A DNA stretch of 32,959 bases from an uncultured Saprospiraceae bacterium (GTDB lineage Bacteria; Bacteroidota; Bacteroidia; Chitinophagales; Saprospiraceae): assembly GCA_937125475.1 (NCBI GenBank), contig CAKZLL010000539.1, forward strand, positions 1-32,959. The letters are read 5' to 3'. Position 1 is the stretch's first letter, and each line of letters opens with the position of its first letter. Below, piece by piece: positions 23,167 through 31,449 of the stretch. The translations under genes were made by a program, and so were the position numbers. A model generated the notes under the pieces. That model saw only the letters and a list, made by a program, of their open reading frames with translations, made no database searches and had not been told where the DNA came from.

Positions 23167-23637
23167 ATGAAGGATCTAAAAAAGATTAAACTAAAAAGCG
23201 GTTTTTATTTATCCTTATTCGTAATGTTGCAAATGAGTGGTCTATTTTTTTACTGGAAGGAAAATAGCATATTTGAAGTAGAAGAAATACAACAAAATAT
23301 CTGGGTTTATTTCAATATCATCACTATCATTACCATTTTAATGGGTTTCACAATGGGCAGGATAGCTGTTGATAGAAGACGTAGATCTAGCGAAAGTGAT
23401 AATATTGGAATGCTCTTTATGTTTATATTAAATATGTTTATTGTTAGTAGTTCTTCAATCATCTTTTATGGTTATTATATGTTCGCCTATGAAACTCATG
23501 ACTTATCCTCTTACATAATCACTTTGATCGTTGTTTTTTTTATGTCAATGTTGGTTTGTTGTGGAATGCTGGTAATGTCGAGCTTATTTTTTGGTTTTAT
23601 ATATACGCTGATTTTAGAAGACCTCTTAAAATCTTGA
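23167..23637 (+). CDS. Four-helix membrane protein, group B, copy 3
   Basis: A 156-residue last member of the array. It has the 'LKKIKLKSGFYLSLFVMLQM' start and 'NIWVYFNIITIITILMGFTMGRIAVDRRRRSSESD', with an unusually basic run of four arginines after helix 2. It also has 'YYMFAYETHD' and an ending 'VMSSLFFGFIYTLILEDLLKS', in which the usual Pro of the last helix is replaced by Ser. This suggests relaxed constraint or specialisation. A 236-bp gap with hairpins follows before the HtrA-type gene. Confidence 0.8.
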   Translation: MKDLKKIKLKSGFYLSLFVMLQMSGLFFYWKENSIFEVEEIQQNIWVYFNIITIITILMGFTMGRIAVDRRRRSSESDNIGMLFMFILNMFIVSSSSIIFYGYYMFAYETHDLSSYIITLIVVFFMSMLVCCGMLVMSSLFFGFIYTLILEDLLKS

Positions 23638-23769
23638 TTAGAAAATATTACAACTATAATTCATTCATGGATTTATGAATTACAATACAAAATTATTAGG
23701 GTTAATATTATGTTAAACAATTTGAGTTAAGTAACAGTTTTGCGTGAAATCGCGTTTAGAATAGCAAAT

Positions 23770-23846
23770 AAAGCATTTTTAGAAAAACACCAATAAACTT
23801 ATTACTCTTTAAAAATGCTTTCAGAAGTGTATTTTTTAAAGAGTAA
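23770..23846 (+). promoter_or_regulatory. Overlapping inverted repeats in the htrA leader
   Basis: Two perfect inverted repeats share bases. One pairs 23770-23780 (AAAGCATTTTT) with 23811-23821. The other pairs 23802-23815 (TTACTCTTTAAAAA) with 23833-23846. Segment 23811-23815 is used by both, so the full structures are mutually exclusive. The second ends 27 bp before the htrA ATG. It could be a conformational leader switch, an operator, or both. No T-tract follows, so simple termination is not evident. Confidence 0.55.
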
Positions 23847-23873
23847 CAAGTCTAATAAAAAGAAAATACGATA

Positions 23874-25001
23874 ATGAAGCAATTGACAGGTTTTATAGTT
23901 GCAGGAATTGTAGGAGGATTGATTGTTTTAGGAGGAATTGTTTTCATTGCACCTTCTTTGACAGATAGCAGCACAGCATTAAATTCTGAGATAAACATCC
24001 CATCAAGATTAGTGTCCGAGAAAATTAATATTGGGAAGAAAGTTCCTGATAACTTTACCGCAGCAGCAGAAAAAGCAATGCCAACCGTAGTACATATAAA
24101 ATCTACTCAAAAGGCAAATGAAAAAGAGGATAAGAAAAATGATCTATTCAGAGATTTTTTTGGAGAAGGAAATAGAGGCGGAGGCACAGGTTCGGGCGTT
24201 ATTATTAAAGAAAATGGCTATATCGTGACTAATAATCACGTAATAGAAGGCGCAGACGAATACGAAGTTACTTTATTTGATAATCGAAAATTCAAAGCGA
24301 AATTAATTGGTACAGATCCAACAACGGATTTGGCTGTTTTGAAAATTGATGCAAGCGGTTTGCCAAAAGTAGAATATGGTAATTCGGATCAAGCAAGAGT
24401 AGGAGAGTGGGTTTTGGCAGTTGGTAATCCATTTAATTTGACTTCTACCGTAACGGCAGGTATTATCAGTGCGAAAGGTCGAAATATTGATATTCTTGAA
24501 AATCAATATAAAATTGAGTCATTCATTCAGACTGATGCAGCAGTTAACCCAGGAAATAGTGGTGGAGCATTGATTGATATTAATGGAGATTTATTAGGTA
24601 TTAATACGGCAATCGCATCAAGTACAGGTTCTTTTTCAGGTTATTCATTTGCTATTCCAGTTGATTTTGTTTCTAAAATAGTAGCAGATTTAATTCAGTA
24701 TGGCGAAGTCAAAAGAGGTTTCTTAGGTATTAGCATCCAAGATTTGGATTACGAAATTGCTAATGATTTAGGATTAGGAATTACGGAAGGTGTTCATGTT
24801 ATTGAAGTAAATTCAGAAAGTGCAGCTTCTGACGCTGGCTTGAAACCAGATGATATTATTGTAGGTGTGAATAATACTAAAATTAAAAATGCACCAAAAT
24901 TGCAAGAAATGATTGGTAGAGGAAGACCAGGAGATAGCGTGAAGATCTTAGTTAATAGAGATGGAAAAGAAAAAAGTTTCGATGTTACATTGAAAGAATA
25001 A
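23874..25001 (+). CDS. HtrA/DegS-like serine protease, membrane-anchored
   Basis: A 375-residue S1C-family protease of envelope quality control. An N-terminal helix (about 5-27) anchors it, leaving the enzyme in the periplasm. The catalytic triad is His122 ('VTNNHVIEG'), Asp152 ('TDLAVLKI') and Ser229 ('NPGNSGGALI'). One PDZ domain follows (about 275-375; 'RGFLGISIQDL', 'SAASDAGLKPDDIIVGVN'). The architecture of helix, protease and single PDZ matches DegS or HtrA-like proteins. Many Bacteroidota DegP/DegQ homologues are about 100 residues longer with two PDZ domains, so this is a short form. Leader inverted repeats upstream and a clear terminator downstream suggest independent control. Confidence 0.92.
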   Translation: MKQLTGFIVAGIVGGLIVLGGIVFIAPSLTDSSTALNSEINIPSRLVSEKINIGKKVPDNFTAAAEKAMPTVVHIKSTQKANEKEDKKNDLFRDFFGEGNRGGGTGSGVIIKENGYIVTNNHVIEGADEYEVTLFDNRKFKAKLIGTDPTTDLAVLKIDASGLPKVEYGNSDQARVGEWVLAVGNPFNLTSTVTAGIISAKGRNIDILENQYKIESFIQTDAAVNPGNSGGALIDINGDLLGINTAIASSTGSFSGYSFAIPVDFVSKIVADLIQYGEVKRGFLGISIQDLDYEIANDLGLGITEGVHVIEVNSESAASDAGLKPDDIIVGVNNTKIKNAPKLQEMIGRGRPGDSVKILVNRDGKEKSFDVTLKE

Positions 25002-25350
25002 GATAAAATTTTTATAAAAAAAGACGCATTCGTCTAGCAAGATTTTAATTGTTTTAAGTTTGGGTTTTTCGTTTTGTTTTGAGCCGTTCATCTTACGATG
25101 AGCGGTTTTTTTTATGCTTTTAGTAACTTATTACGTTTTTTTATATATATTTTTTGAAAAAACAATAGTTAGGCTTTTTTAAATGAAAAAAAAAAATTAC
25201 ATTTAGCCATAACCAAATTATAAATTTTATTTATACTAAAAAAAATAGATATTTAAATAGCAATTAATTTTCATTTCCAAATACAAAGTTACAAAAATAC
25301 AAGTTCTTAGGAATTAATAATCATCCAATTCAAAACAATCGCAATAAAAT
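25002..25350. other. Intergenic region after htrA
   Basis: This 349-bp region contains a small AGACG/CGTCT hairpin (about 25022-25036), the terminator at 25083-25113, and then about 235 bp of very AT-rich sequence (25115-25350). That stretch probably includes the promoter of the small HTH gene, although no clear TAnnTTTG box is seen. Confidence 0.6.
25083..25113 (+). terminator. Rho-independent terminator after htrA
   Basis: A 10-bp stem (25083-25092 GCCGTTCATC with 25097-25106 GATGAGCGGT, with G.U pairs), TTAC loop and a T-run through 25113. Confidence 0.85.
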
Positions 25351-25776
25351 ATGAGCCGTATTAAGGAACTGGTCTCTTATAAAGTAGGTAAACGCATAAA
25401 CGGACTAATCGAAAAATATTTTGGTGGAAACAAATCTAAATTTGGCAAACTGCTAGGGTTAGATAATAGTGGTGTAAATAAACTGATTAATGGCAAGCGG
25501 AGTGGTTTGACTTTTTATCAAATGTATCAATTGAGATCACAATATAAAATTGATTTGAATGATATGATAACTGGCGAATACACGGATAGTGAAATCGTAT
25601 CAGAAGAAGTTGAACGCGCAAAATATAGCCTCGCAGCTAAAAAAGACTTGTACTTGTCTGAAACAGAAATCAAATACCTCAAAGAGAAAATCAAAGATAA
25701 AGAAGACATCATTAAGTCAAAAGAACAAATTATTCAGTACCTAAAAATGAGAATCAATCATTTGATGGAAGAATAA
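25351..25776 (+). CDS. Small HTH (XRE-like) protein with C-terminal coiled coil
   Basis: A 141-residue protein. Residues about 10-70 resemble a Cro/C1-type helix-turn-helix: 'KSKFGKLLGLDNSGVNKLINGKRSGLTFYQMYQLRSQY', with recognition-helix character around 'NSGVNKLINGK'. A linker follows, then from about 100 a strongly charged, heptad-like helix ('LKEKIKDKEDIIKSKEQIIQYLKMRINHLMEE') typical of a dimeric coiled coil. This is the build of a small dimeric transcription regulator. It is convergent with the YdcF-family gene. The neighbours give no clear clue to its target, and no operator was identified. Confidence 0.78.
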   Translation: MSRIKELVSYKVGKRINGLIEKYFGGNKSKFGKLLGLDNSGVNKLINGKRSGLTFYQMYQLRSQYKIDLNDMITGEYTDSEIVSEEVERAKYSLAAKKDLYLSETEIKYLKEKIKDKEDIIKSKEQIIQYLKMRINHLMEE

Positions 25777-25783
25777 TAAACAT

Positions 25784-25848
25784 TTGATGGTAAACGGAAA
25801 AAGCGTAGATGTAAGTATCTTAACGCAAGATATGCCGTTTATCATCAA
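25784..25848. repeat. Inverted repeat between convergent genes
   Basis: Arms 25784-25797 (TTGATGGTAAACGG) and 25835-25848 (CCGTTTATCATCAA) are complementary at 13 of 14 positions. Inner complementarity (GCGTAGAT with ATCTTAACGC) extends the cruciform. It lies between the stops of two convergent genes and could act as a bidirectional terminator or a small repeat element. Confidence 0.6.
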
Positions 25849-25855
25849 TTGTTCA

Positions 25856-26614
25856 TTAAATATATCCTACAATTTTATACATAGTATAGCCAAAACATTC
25901 TTTGGCAAGTAATTGCCAACCTTGAAGCACAGAAGGATTGGGGAAAAAGTAATAATAAATAGACGTATCTATTCTTCCTGCAAAAGGATCTGTGCTAAAT
26001 GTCTCTAATTCAAGTCCAGCTTTATTGAAACAAGCTTTCGCGCGTTTCATATGCCAAGCCGAAGTAATTAATAAGCAAGAACTTCCTTTATATTTTTCAT
26101 TAATCAGTTGTTGTGTTAATGCCCCGTTTTCGCGTGTGTTCAAAGATTGATTTTCGATAATAATATCCTCTTCTGGAATATTCAATTTTTTTAAGAAATT
26201 ATGAACACGTTCTGCTTCTGCGACTTGTCCTTCATTAACAGCAAATGAACCGCCAGAAATCAATATCTTTTTTATTTTTTTTCGTTGATATAATTCAAGC
26301 GTTGTAGTGAGGCGGGTACTCGCTGACGCAAAATGTAATCTATCATAAGGCTTGATACTTCCTTTTGAAAAACCGCCTAGGACGATTCCTATATCATATT
26401 GTTCTTCCATTTTGTCAATATTCGTCATTGGAATTTCCCACAAATAAGCGAATAATTGAAAAATAGGTGCAAGCGAAAAAAACAAAAATAAAAATATACC
26501 TGTCCTCAATAACTTTAAACGGTGCTTTTTCCATAAAAGCGCTGCTAAAAAAGCCGCAAAAATCCAAACAATCGGATTAAGTAAAAAGTAAATAGCTTTT
26601 GATAATATGTACAT
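25856..26614 (-). CDS. YdcF/SanA/ElyC family membrane protein (DUF218)
   Basis: A 252-residue protein with two N-terminal membrane helices (about 7-27 and 38-56), then a DUF218 domain facing the periplasm. Key motifs: 'DIGIVLGGFSKG' (74-85), 'RLTTTLELYQRKKIKKILISGG' (101-122), 'EAERVHNFLKKLNIPEEDIIIENQSLNTREN' (133-163) and 'LLITSAWHMKRAKACF' (181-196). ElyC and SanA of E. coli affect envelope integrity, and YdcF binds SAM; the biochemical role of most members is unknown. It lies 37 bp downstream of the lactate monooxygenase-like gene on the same strand, possibly co-transcribed. It is not in an operon with any known cell-wall gene here. Confidence 0.87.
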   Translation of the reverse strand: MYILSKAIYFLLNPIVWIFAAFLAALLWKKHRLKLLRTGIFLFLFFSLAPIFQLFAYLWEIPMTNIDKMEEQYDIGIVLGGFSKGSIKPYDRLHFASASTRLTTTLELYQRKKIKKILISGGSFAVNEGQVAEAERVHNFLKKLNIPEEDIIIENQSLNTRENGALTQQLINEKYKGSSCLLITSAWHMKRAKACFNKAGLELETFSTDPFAGRIDTSIYYYFFPNPSVLQGWQLLAKECFGYTMYKIVGYI

Positions 26615-26651
26615 TAGAGTTAAAAGTTGAAAGTTATTTTAAATTAGCAAC

Positions 26652-27920
26652 TCAATCAGTGCTTTTTAGAAAAGAAGCATTAATCTCACTGATATTTTTA
26701 CAACCAGCTAACCCCATATTTAATTCAAAATCAGCAATGAAATTTTTCAAAACAGTTTCAACACCTCTTTGCCCATCAATTGCTAATCCATAGACATAAG
26801 GACGACCAACACAAACGGCTTTTGCGCCAAGTGCCAATGACTTAAAAATATCTGCACCGCTTCGAATACCACTATCTATTAAAACAGGAATTTGATCATT
26901 AACCGCTTCGACTACACTCGGCAACATTTCAATTGTAGAGACTGCGCCATCGACTTGTCTACCGCCATGATTAGAAACAATTATGCCATTCATACCGTAA
27001 TCGACCGCTTTTTTAGCATCGTCAGGATGATTAATTCCCTTTAAAATGATCGGCAATTTGGTGTGTTCGCGCAAGAAAGAAATATCTTCCCAAGTCAAGG
27101 AAGGGCGAGAATAAGTACTAACAAAAGTCTTAATCGCTTTAAGCATATACTTTATTTTGCCTTTCGAACGCACTTGTAATAAATGATCCGCTGCATCTAA
27201 ATTCAATCTAGGCTTAGGCACAACTCTATCGTCTGGCAATTCTAGCATTTTTTGAAAAACAGGGTCAGAAGTATATTGAGCAATACCTTTTCCTTTCAAA
27301 AATGGTAAATAAGCATGATCCAAATCCTGTGTTCTCCAGCCCAACATCGTTGTATCAAGGGTTAATACAATTGCATCACAACCACATTTTTCAGCTCTTT
27401 GCACCAGACTAGCGACCAAATCATTATTTTTACTCCAATACAATTGAAATAATCTCGGTTGATTGCCCATCGCTGCCGCGCATTTTTCCATAGCGACGGA
27501 AGCTTGATTAGAGAAAATCATCGGAATACCCAGTTTAGAAGTCGCGCGAGCCACAGCTAAATCCGCTTCTTTATCGACCATTTCTAATACACCGATAGGG
27601 CAAGTTAGAATAGGTGTTGGCAATTTTTTTCCAAATAAATTAATCGAAATATCTCGTTTTTCTACATCACGGAGCATTCGCGGAAGGATCCGCCATTTAT
27701 TAAAATCTGCTCGATTATGTTGCATTGTATCTTCAAGACCAGCACCGCCAGCGATATAAGCGTAAGCTTCGGGTGTTATTAAAGCTTTTGCTTTTTGCTC
27801 TAGCCTTACAATATCAAAAGGAATAGGCGATTTAATACCACTAATCCCATTTACATAAATCTCTTGTTGTCGGTCAGGTGCAGAATGTATCCGTTCGTTC
27901 ATTTTATTGTTATTTTTCAA
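26652..27920 (-). CDS. FMN-dependent alpha-hydroxy-acid oxidase, lactate 2-monooxygenase-like
   Basis: A 422-residue FMN-dependent TIM-barrel enzyme of the lactate oxidase / lactate dehydrogenase / lactate 2-monooxygenase family. The catalytic base is His318 in 'VSNHGGRQVDGA' with Arg321; Lys294 ('PIILKGI') and Asp349-Arg353 ('DSGIRSG') are FMN-contact positions; 'GAKAVCVGRPYVYGLA' is the terminal barrel motif. The long 'LDHAYLPFLKGKGIAQYTSDPVF' insertion (about 200-222) resembles lactate 2-monooxygenases, which convert L-lactate to acetate, CO2 and water. There is no membrane anchor. Met7 is a possible alternative start. Substrate not proven by sequence. Confidence 0.88.
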   Translation of the reverse strand: MKNNNKMNERIHSAPDRQQEIYVNGISGIKSPIPFDIVRLEQKAKALITPEAYAYIAGGAGLEDTMQHNRADFNKWRILPRMLRDVEKRDISINLFGKKLPTPILTCPIGVLEMVDKEADLAVARATSKLGIPMIFSNQASVAMEKCAAAMGNQPRLFQLYWSKNNDLVASLVQRAEKCGCDAIVLTLDTTMLGWRTQDLDHAYLPFLKGKGIAQYTSDPVFQKMLELPDDRVVPKPRLNLDAADHLLQVRSKGKIKYMLKAIKTFVSTYSRPSLTWEDISFLREHTKLPIILKGINHPDDAKKAVDYGMNGIIVSNHGGRQVDGAVSTIEMLPSVVEAVNDQIPVLIDSGIRSGADIFKSLALGAKAVCVGRPYVYGLAIDGQRGVETVLKNFIADFELNMGLAGCKNISEINASFLKSTD

Positions 27921-28391
27921 TTAAACTTGTGTATCGCTATTAGGTCAAATCTCGTAATTTTCTTTCAATAAAATAGTAAGGTTTCCTTATTTAATTTCGA
28001 TAATTGGCTAATTATATACTAATGTTATGTTTTAGGGAGAATATGGAAAATAATTAATAGCATTGGCAGTATTATGTTTCTCATTAATTCTGGTTTTTTA
28101 TGTAATAATATTAGATGATAAAATCTTATTTATATTTGAATAAATAACTAAAAATTTGCAAACTATTGGACAATGAAATAAAATTCATATCAAAAGTTGT
28201 TAATTAGCGAGATTGAAACGTTAATAATTAACAATTAAAAGATAGGATTGAAAAGATTTTTTTGTATTTTTATTGTCCCTTATTCACCTACTTTTCTTTC
28301 TAATACATTCAAAATAAGTTAGAGAACATCATATTGAGATGACTGAAGAATACAGCACCTCATTATTTAACCCATAGTACAAATAATTATT
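27921..28391. other. AT-rich intergenic region between divergent genes
   Basis: A 471-bp promoter region between the lactate monooxygenase-like gene and the serpin-LysM gene. It contains a short inverted repeat (GTTAATTA ... TAATAATTAAC) around 28198-28233. No coding frame, RNA gene or convincing TAnnTTTG box was found for either gene. Confidence 0.55.
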
Positions 28392-30209
28392 ATGAAAAAC
28401 TATGTACTTCCAAGTTTTACAGCAGTAATCTTATGTTGCTTTGTAACGCTGTCTTATAGCCAAAGCACCAGCACACAATCGTTGTCATTTGATTTGTATA
28501 AAAGGTTGGGAAATGGCAATAGTCAGAATTTGTTTTTCTCTCCATTTAGTGTCAATTCAGCACTAACAATGGCTTATTTAGGCGCAGAAGGCAAAACCGA
28601 ATTAGCATTTGAGAAAGCAATGAATTTGCCTCATGATAAGAAAGCAAATATTAAGAAACTAGCTGATTATGTCGAAGATATGCAGCGCGTAAGGGGAGTT
28701 GAATTAAAGGTATCCAATAATATTTGGCTAAATAATACTTTTCCAGCAAAGGAAAAATACACTAAATTATTGAATAAAATGGATGTAGGGACTTTTTCCC
28801 TTGATTTCTTTAATCAGCCTGAAAGCTCTCGTGTTAATATCAATAAAAAAGTAGATAAAGAAACAAATGGAAAGGTGAAAGGTATTTTGCCAGATGGTAG
28901 TATTAATAACGTTACTCAGTTTGTAATGACTAATGCTATTTATTTTTTAGGTAATTGGGATGATCCTTTTGACAAAGAAGAAAGTAATGTAGATGCGTTT
29001 ACGGTAGATACGCAAACCGAACGGAATGTTACTTTTATGAATAAGAAAAGCCGCTACAAATATTTAGAAACGGATGATTATCAAGTGATTGAATTGCCTT
29101 ATAAAAAGAAAGCGATGTCTATGTTAATCATTCTACCTAAAGAAAAAGACGGTTTAACTGCTCTTGAGGATAATTTAAGTGCTAAAGAATACGCTGTTTG
29201 GAATAAGAAAATGAAAAAAAGGGAAGTCCAAGTGATATTTCCTAAATTCAAAATGAGTAGTAATATTGGTATTGGTGGTTATTTGTATGGAATGGGTTTA
29301 GGTCGGGCATTTAGTTCAGCGGCTAATTTTAACGGAATTTCTGATCACTCGGTTTATTTATCAAATGCCTTTCATCAAGCGACAGTCGAAGTCAATGAAA
29401 CAGGAACAGAGGCTTCTGCTTCAACAGTGATTTTAGGTATGTCAAAAGGGATTGCTGAAAAAACACCTATTTTTAAAGCTAATCGACCGTTTTTCTATAT
29501 TATTAAAGAGAATAGTGAAGATGAAATTTTATTCATGGGTAGAATGAATGATCCAATCCAAACAGCTACAAAATTGGAAGATCCTTTGGCAGCTAGAAAA
29601 GTGAAAGAAGATAAATTCATCCATGTAGTTTCGAAGGGCGAAACGTTATTCAAAATAGCGAGTGCCTATGAAATGCCTGTTGAAAGTATTCGATTATCTA
29701 ATGTTTTAGTTAATGATTTTCTTTTTGTTGGTCAAAAATTATTAATTAATAAAACAGAAAGAAGCAAGGGGGGCTCATTAGCTAATATAAATGTACCGAC
29801 TAGTTATAATCAACAAATCGCTTCAAATTCTTTAGCTACTCACACTGTGAAAAAGGGAGAAACATTGTATAAAATTTCAAAGAAATATAATCTTTCACCA
29901 ACCGATATTAAAAAATATAACGATTTAAAAACGAATGATCTAAGGCTTGGTCAAAAATTGCAATTAGTTGATGCGCCTAAAACGAATGTTCCTAAACAAA
30001 AAGTGGATATTGCATTTAAATATTCTAATGAAAAAAAGAGGTATCCTCACAAAAAAACAATTGGACATTCAGTTAAAAAAGGAGATACGCTTTCTAAATT
30101 AGCAAAACAGCAGTGGACTACGGTAGATTATTTGAAATGGTTGAATAATTTGAATAGTAATGTGATTTATGTTGGGCAAAAACTTAAATTGCCAACAAGG
30201 TCTAATTAA
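28392..30209 (+). CDS. Secreted serpin fused to three LysM domains
   Basis: A 605-residue exported protein (signal peptide about 1-24, ending 'VTLSYSQS'). Residues about 28-390 are a complete serpin: 'NLFFSPFSVNSALTMAYLGAEG' (46-67), 'TNAIYFLGNWDDPFD' (180-194) and the hinge 'ETGTEASAST' (336-345), close to the inhibitory consensus of small residues. Counting P17 = Glu336 puts P1 at Lys352 (SKG), predicting a trypsin-like target protease. 'NRPFFYIIKENSEDEILFMGRM' ends the serpin. Three LysM domains follow (about 410-452, 484-526, 559-601), each starting with HxVxKGxTLxK(I/L) and ending GQKL. LysM domains bind peptidoglycan or chitin, so the inhibitor is probably tethered to a glycan. No close neighbour explains its target. 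Confidence 0.92.
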   Translation: MKNYVLPSFTAVILCCFVTLSYSQSTSTQSLSFDLYKRLGNGNSQNLFFSPFSVNSALTMAYLGAEGKTELAFEKAMNLPHDKKANIKKLADYVEDMQRVRGVELKVSNNIWLNNTFPAKEKYTKLLNKMDVGTFSLDFFNQPESSRVNINKKVDKETNGKVKGILPDGSINNVTQFVMTNAIYFLGNWDDPFDKEESNVDAFTVDTQTERNVTFMNKKSRYKYLETDDYQVIELPYKKKAMSMLIILPKEKDGLTALEDNLSAKEYAVWNKKMKKREVQVIFPKFKMSSNIGIGGYLYGMGLGRAFSSAANFNGISDHSVYLSNAFHQATVEVNETGTEASASTVILGMSKGIAEKTPIFKANRPFFYIIKENSEDEILFMGRMNDPIQTATKLEDPLAARKVKEDKFIHVVSKGETLFKIASAYEMPVESIRLSNVLVNDFLFVGQKLLINKTERSKGGSLANINVPTSYNQQIASNSLATHTVKKGETLYKISKKYNLSPTDIKKYNDLKTNDLRLGQKLQLVDAPKTNVPKQKVDIAFKYSNEKKRYPHKKTIGHSVKKGDTLSKLAKQQWTTVDYLKWLNNLNSNVIYVGQKLKLPTRSN

Positions 30210-30287
30210 GAGTAAGATATTATTGTATAAAAAATTAAGAGGCGAAGGATGGTTGTTTTAAAGAACAATCTTAGATGAAGCAAGTAT

Positions 30288-30965
30288 ATGAAACCAACTT
30301 TTTGGCAGAAAATAAAGAGTAATTTTATTGATATTCATATCGAAAGTACGTCAAGTGAGTATAATGAAATCTTGACTGTTCTCTTATGTAAAGGACGTTT
30401 TCAATTAGTTACTGAAAATGCAATTTACTCATATGGCGATCTGTATAGTAATTACAAACGGGCTTTTGATAAAATGAACTTGCCTCAATTAGATATTGAA
30501 AATGTGTTAATTTTGGGTTTTGGTATGGCAAGTATTCCTTATATGCTTGAAAAAAATCTAAAGCGAAACTATCATTATACAGCGGTAGAAATTGACGAAA
30601 CAGTCGCTTATTTTGCGGATAAATACGTTACTCAATATTTAGAATCTCCAATCGAAATGATTTTGGGAGATGCTTATTTCTTTTCAATGCAAAGCGAATC
30701 AACCTATGATATGATTTGTGTTGATGTATTTATTGATGATGAGATTCCGCCTCAATTTGAAACACCTGAGTTTTGGGAAAGCATCAAAAGAATGTTAGGA
30801 GATAAAGGCGTTTTATTATTTAATCGCCTTTACCTCACTGACGAGGATAAACGAATTACCAATTATTTTTATGAAAATGTCTTTTTACCCATTTTCAAAA
30901 ATGGAGCTTATCTAGATGTGGGCGGAAACTGGATCATTAGTAATCGATCTTTGCTCGCTAAATAA
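30288..30965 (+). CDS. Spermidine-synthase-like SAM methyltransferase fold protein
   Basis: A 225-residue protein with a Rossmann fold of the spermidine-synthase-like group. The nucleotide-binding loop is 'VLILGFGMASIPYML' (73-87), the acidic end of strand 2 is 'YTAVEIDETVAYFADKY' (97-113), and 'ILGDAYFFSMQ' plus 'YDMICVDVFIDDEIPP' (140-155) give motif II/III positions. The N-terminal beta domain is abbreviated, and the aminopropyl-binding Asp pair of true polyamine synthases is not obvious, so aminopropyltransferase activity is uncertain; it may be a related methyltransferase. It starts 78 bp after the serpin gene on the same strand. Confidence 0.75.
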   Translation: MKPTFWQKIKSNFIDIHIESTSSEYNEILTVLLCKGRFQLVTENAIYSYGDLYSNYKRAFDKMNLPQLDIENVLILGFGMASIPYMLEKNLKRNYHYTAVEIDETVAYFADKYVTQYLESPIEMILGDAYFFSMQSESTYDMICVDVFIDDEIPPQFETPEFWESIKRMLGDKGVLLFNRLYLTDEDKRITNYFYENVFLPIFKNGAYLDVGGNWIISNRSLLAK

Positions 30966-30974
30966 ATTTACATA

Positions 30975-31295
30975 TCATTCTATCTCCTCAACCGATTTTG
31001 AAATATACCTTTGATACATATTCCATCCAATAATAATGAGAATTACCAGAAGTGTACCATATATAATATCTGTAAAAAAGGAAGAATTCTCACCAATAAC
31101 AGCTTGTTTTTGAGATTCAGTTTCTTTTATATTGGGTTTCATATTATCAGGATCGAATTCTGAATAATCTTCTTGTAATTCTACATGAGGATTATTTTCA
31201 ATAGTCGGAAAACCAGAAGTATCTCCATTTTTTTGAGCAATGCTAGTATTTATAATCACAAAAAAGCTTAGTAAAAGTATAATTATCTTCTTCAT
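30975..31295 (-). CDS. Exported protein with C-terminal membrane helix
   Basis: I take the start at 31295, where 'MKKIIILLLSFFVIINTSIAQK' forms a textbook signal peptide; a longer reading from 31376 would put 27 residues in front of it. 106 residues. After the signal peptide comes an acidic, hydrophilic, probably disordered stretch ('QEDYSEFDPDNMKPNIKE'). A single membrane helix ('IIYGTLLVILIIIGWNMY') then precedes a short 'QRYISKSVEEIE' tail. This gives a tail-anchored layout with the acidic segment in the periplasm. Not a recognised family. Confidence 0.65.
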   Translation of the reverse strand: MKKIIILLLSFFVIINTSIAQKNGDTSGFPTIENNPHVELQEDYSEFDPDNMKPNIKETESQKQAVIGENSSFFTDIIYGTLLVILIIIGWNMYQRYISKSVEEIE

Positions 31296-31449
31296 ATTTC
31301 CTGTTTGATTGTCTTGGAATAGGTTTTCTGTTGCTAAAAAACGAATTATCATAAAATAGGAAAAAGATTTCAGCAATTTTTAACGAATTTTAAGAAGATT
31401 TAACAAAATATTGAATGTACTTACTCACTTGTTTTAGGCTGGATTTTCT

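Noticed and set aside
7962..23637. Phage or integrative element as source of the accessory genes
   Set aside because: No integrase, phage structural gene, tRNA attachment site or direct repeat bounding the region was found.
30288..30965. Bona fide spermidine synthase (speE)
   Set aside because: The N-terminal domain is shortened and the polyamine-specific motif is not visible; only the Rossmann core is supported.
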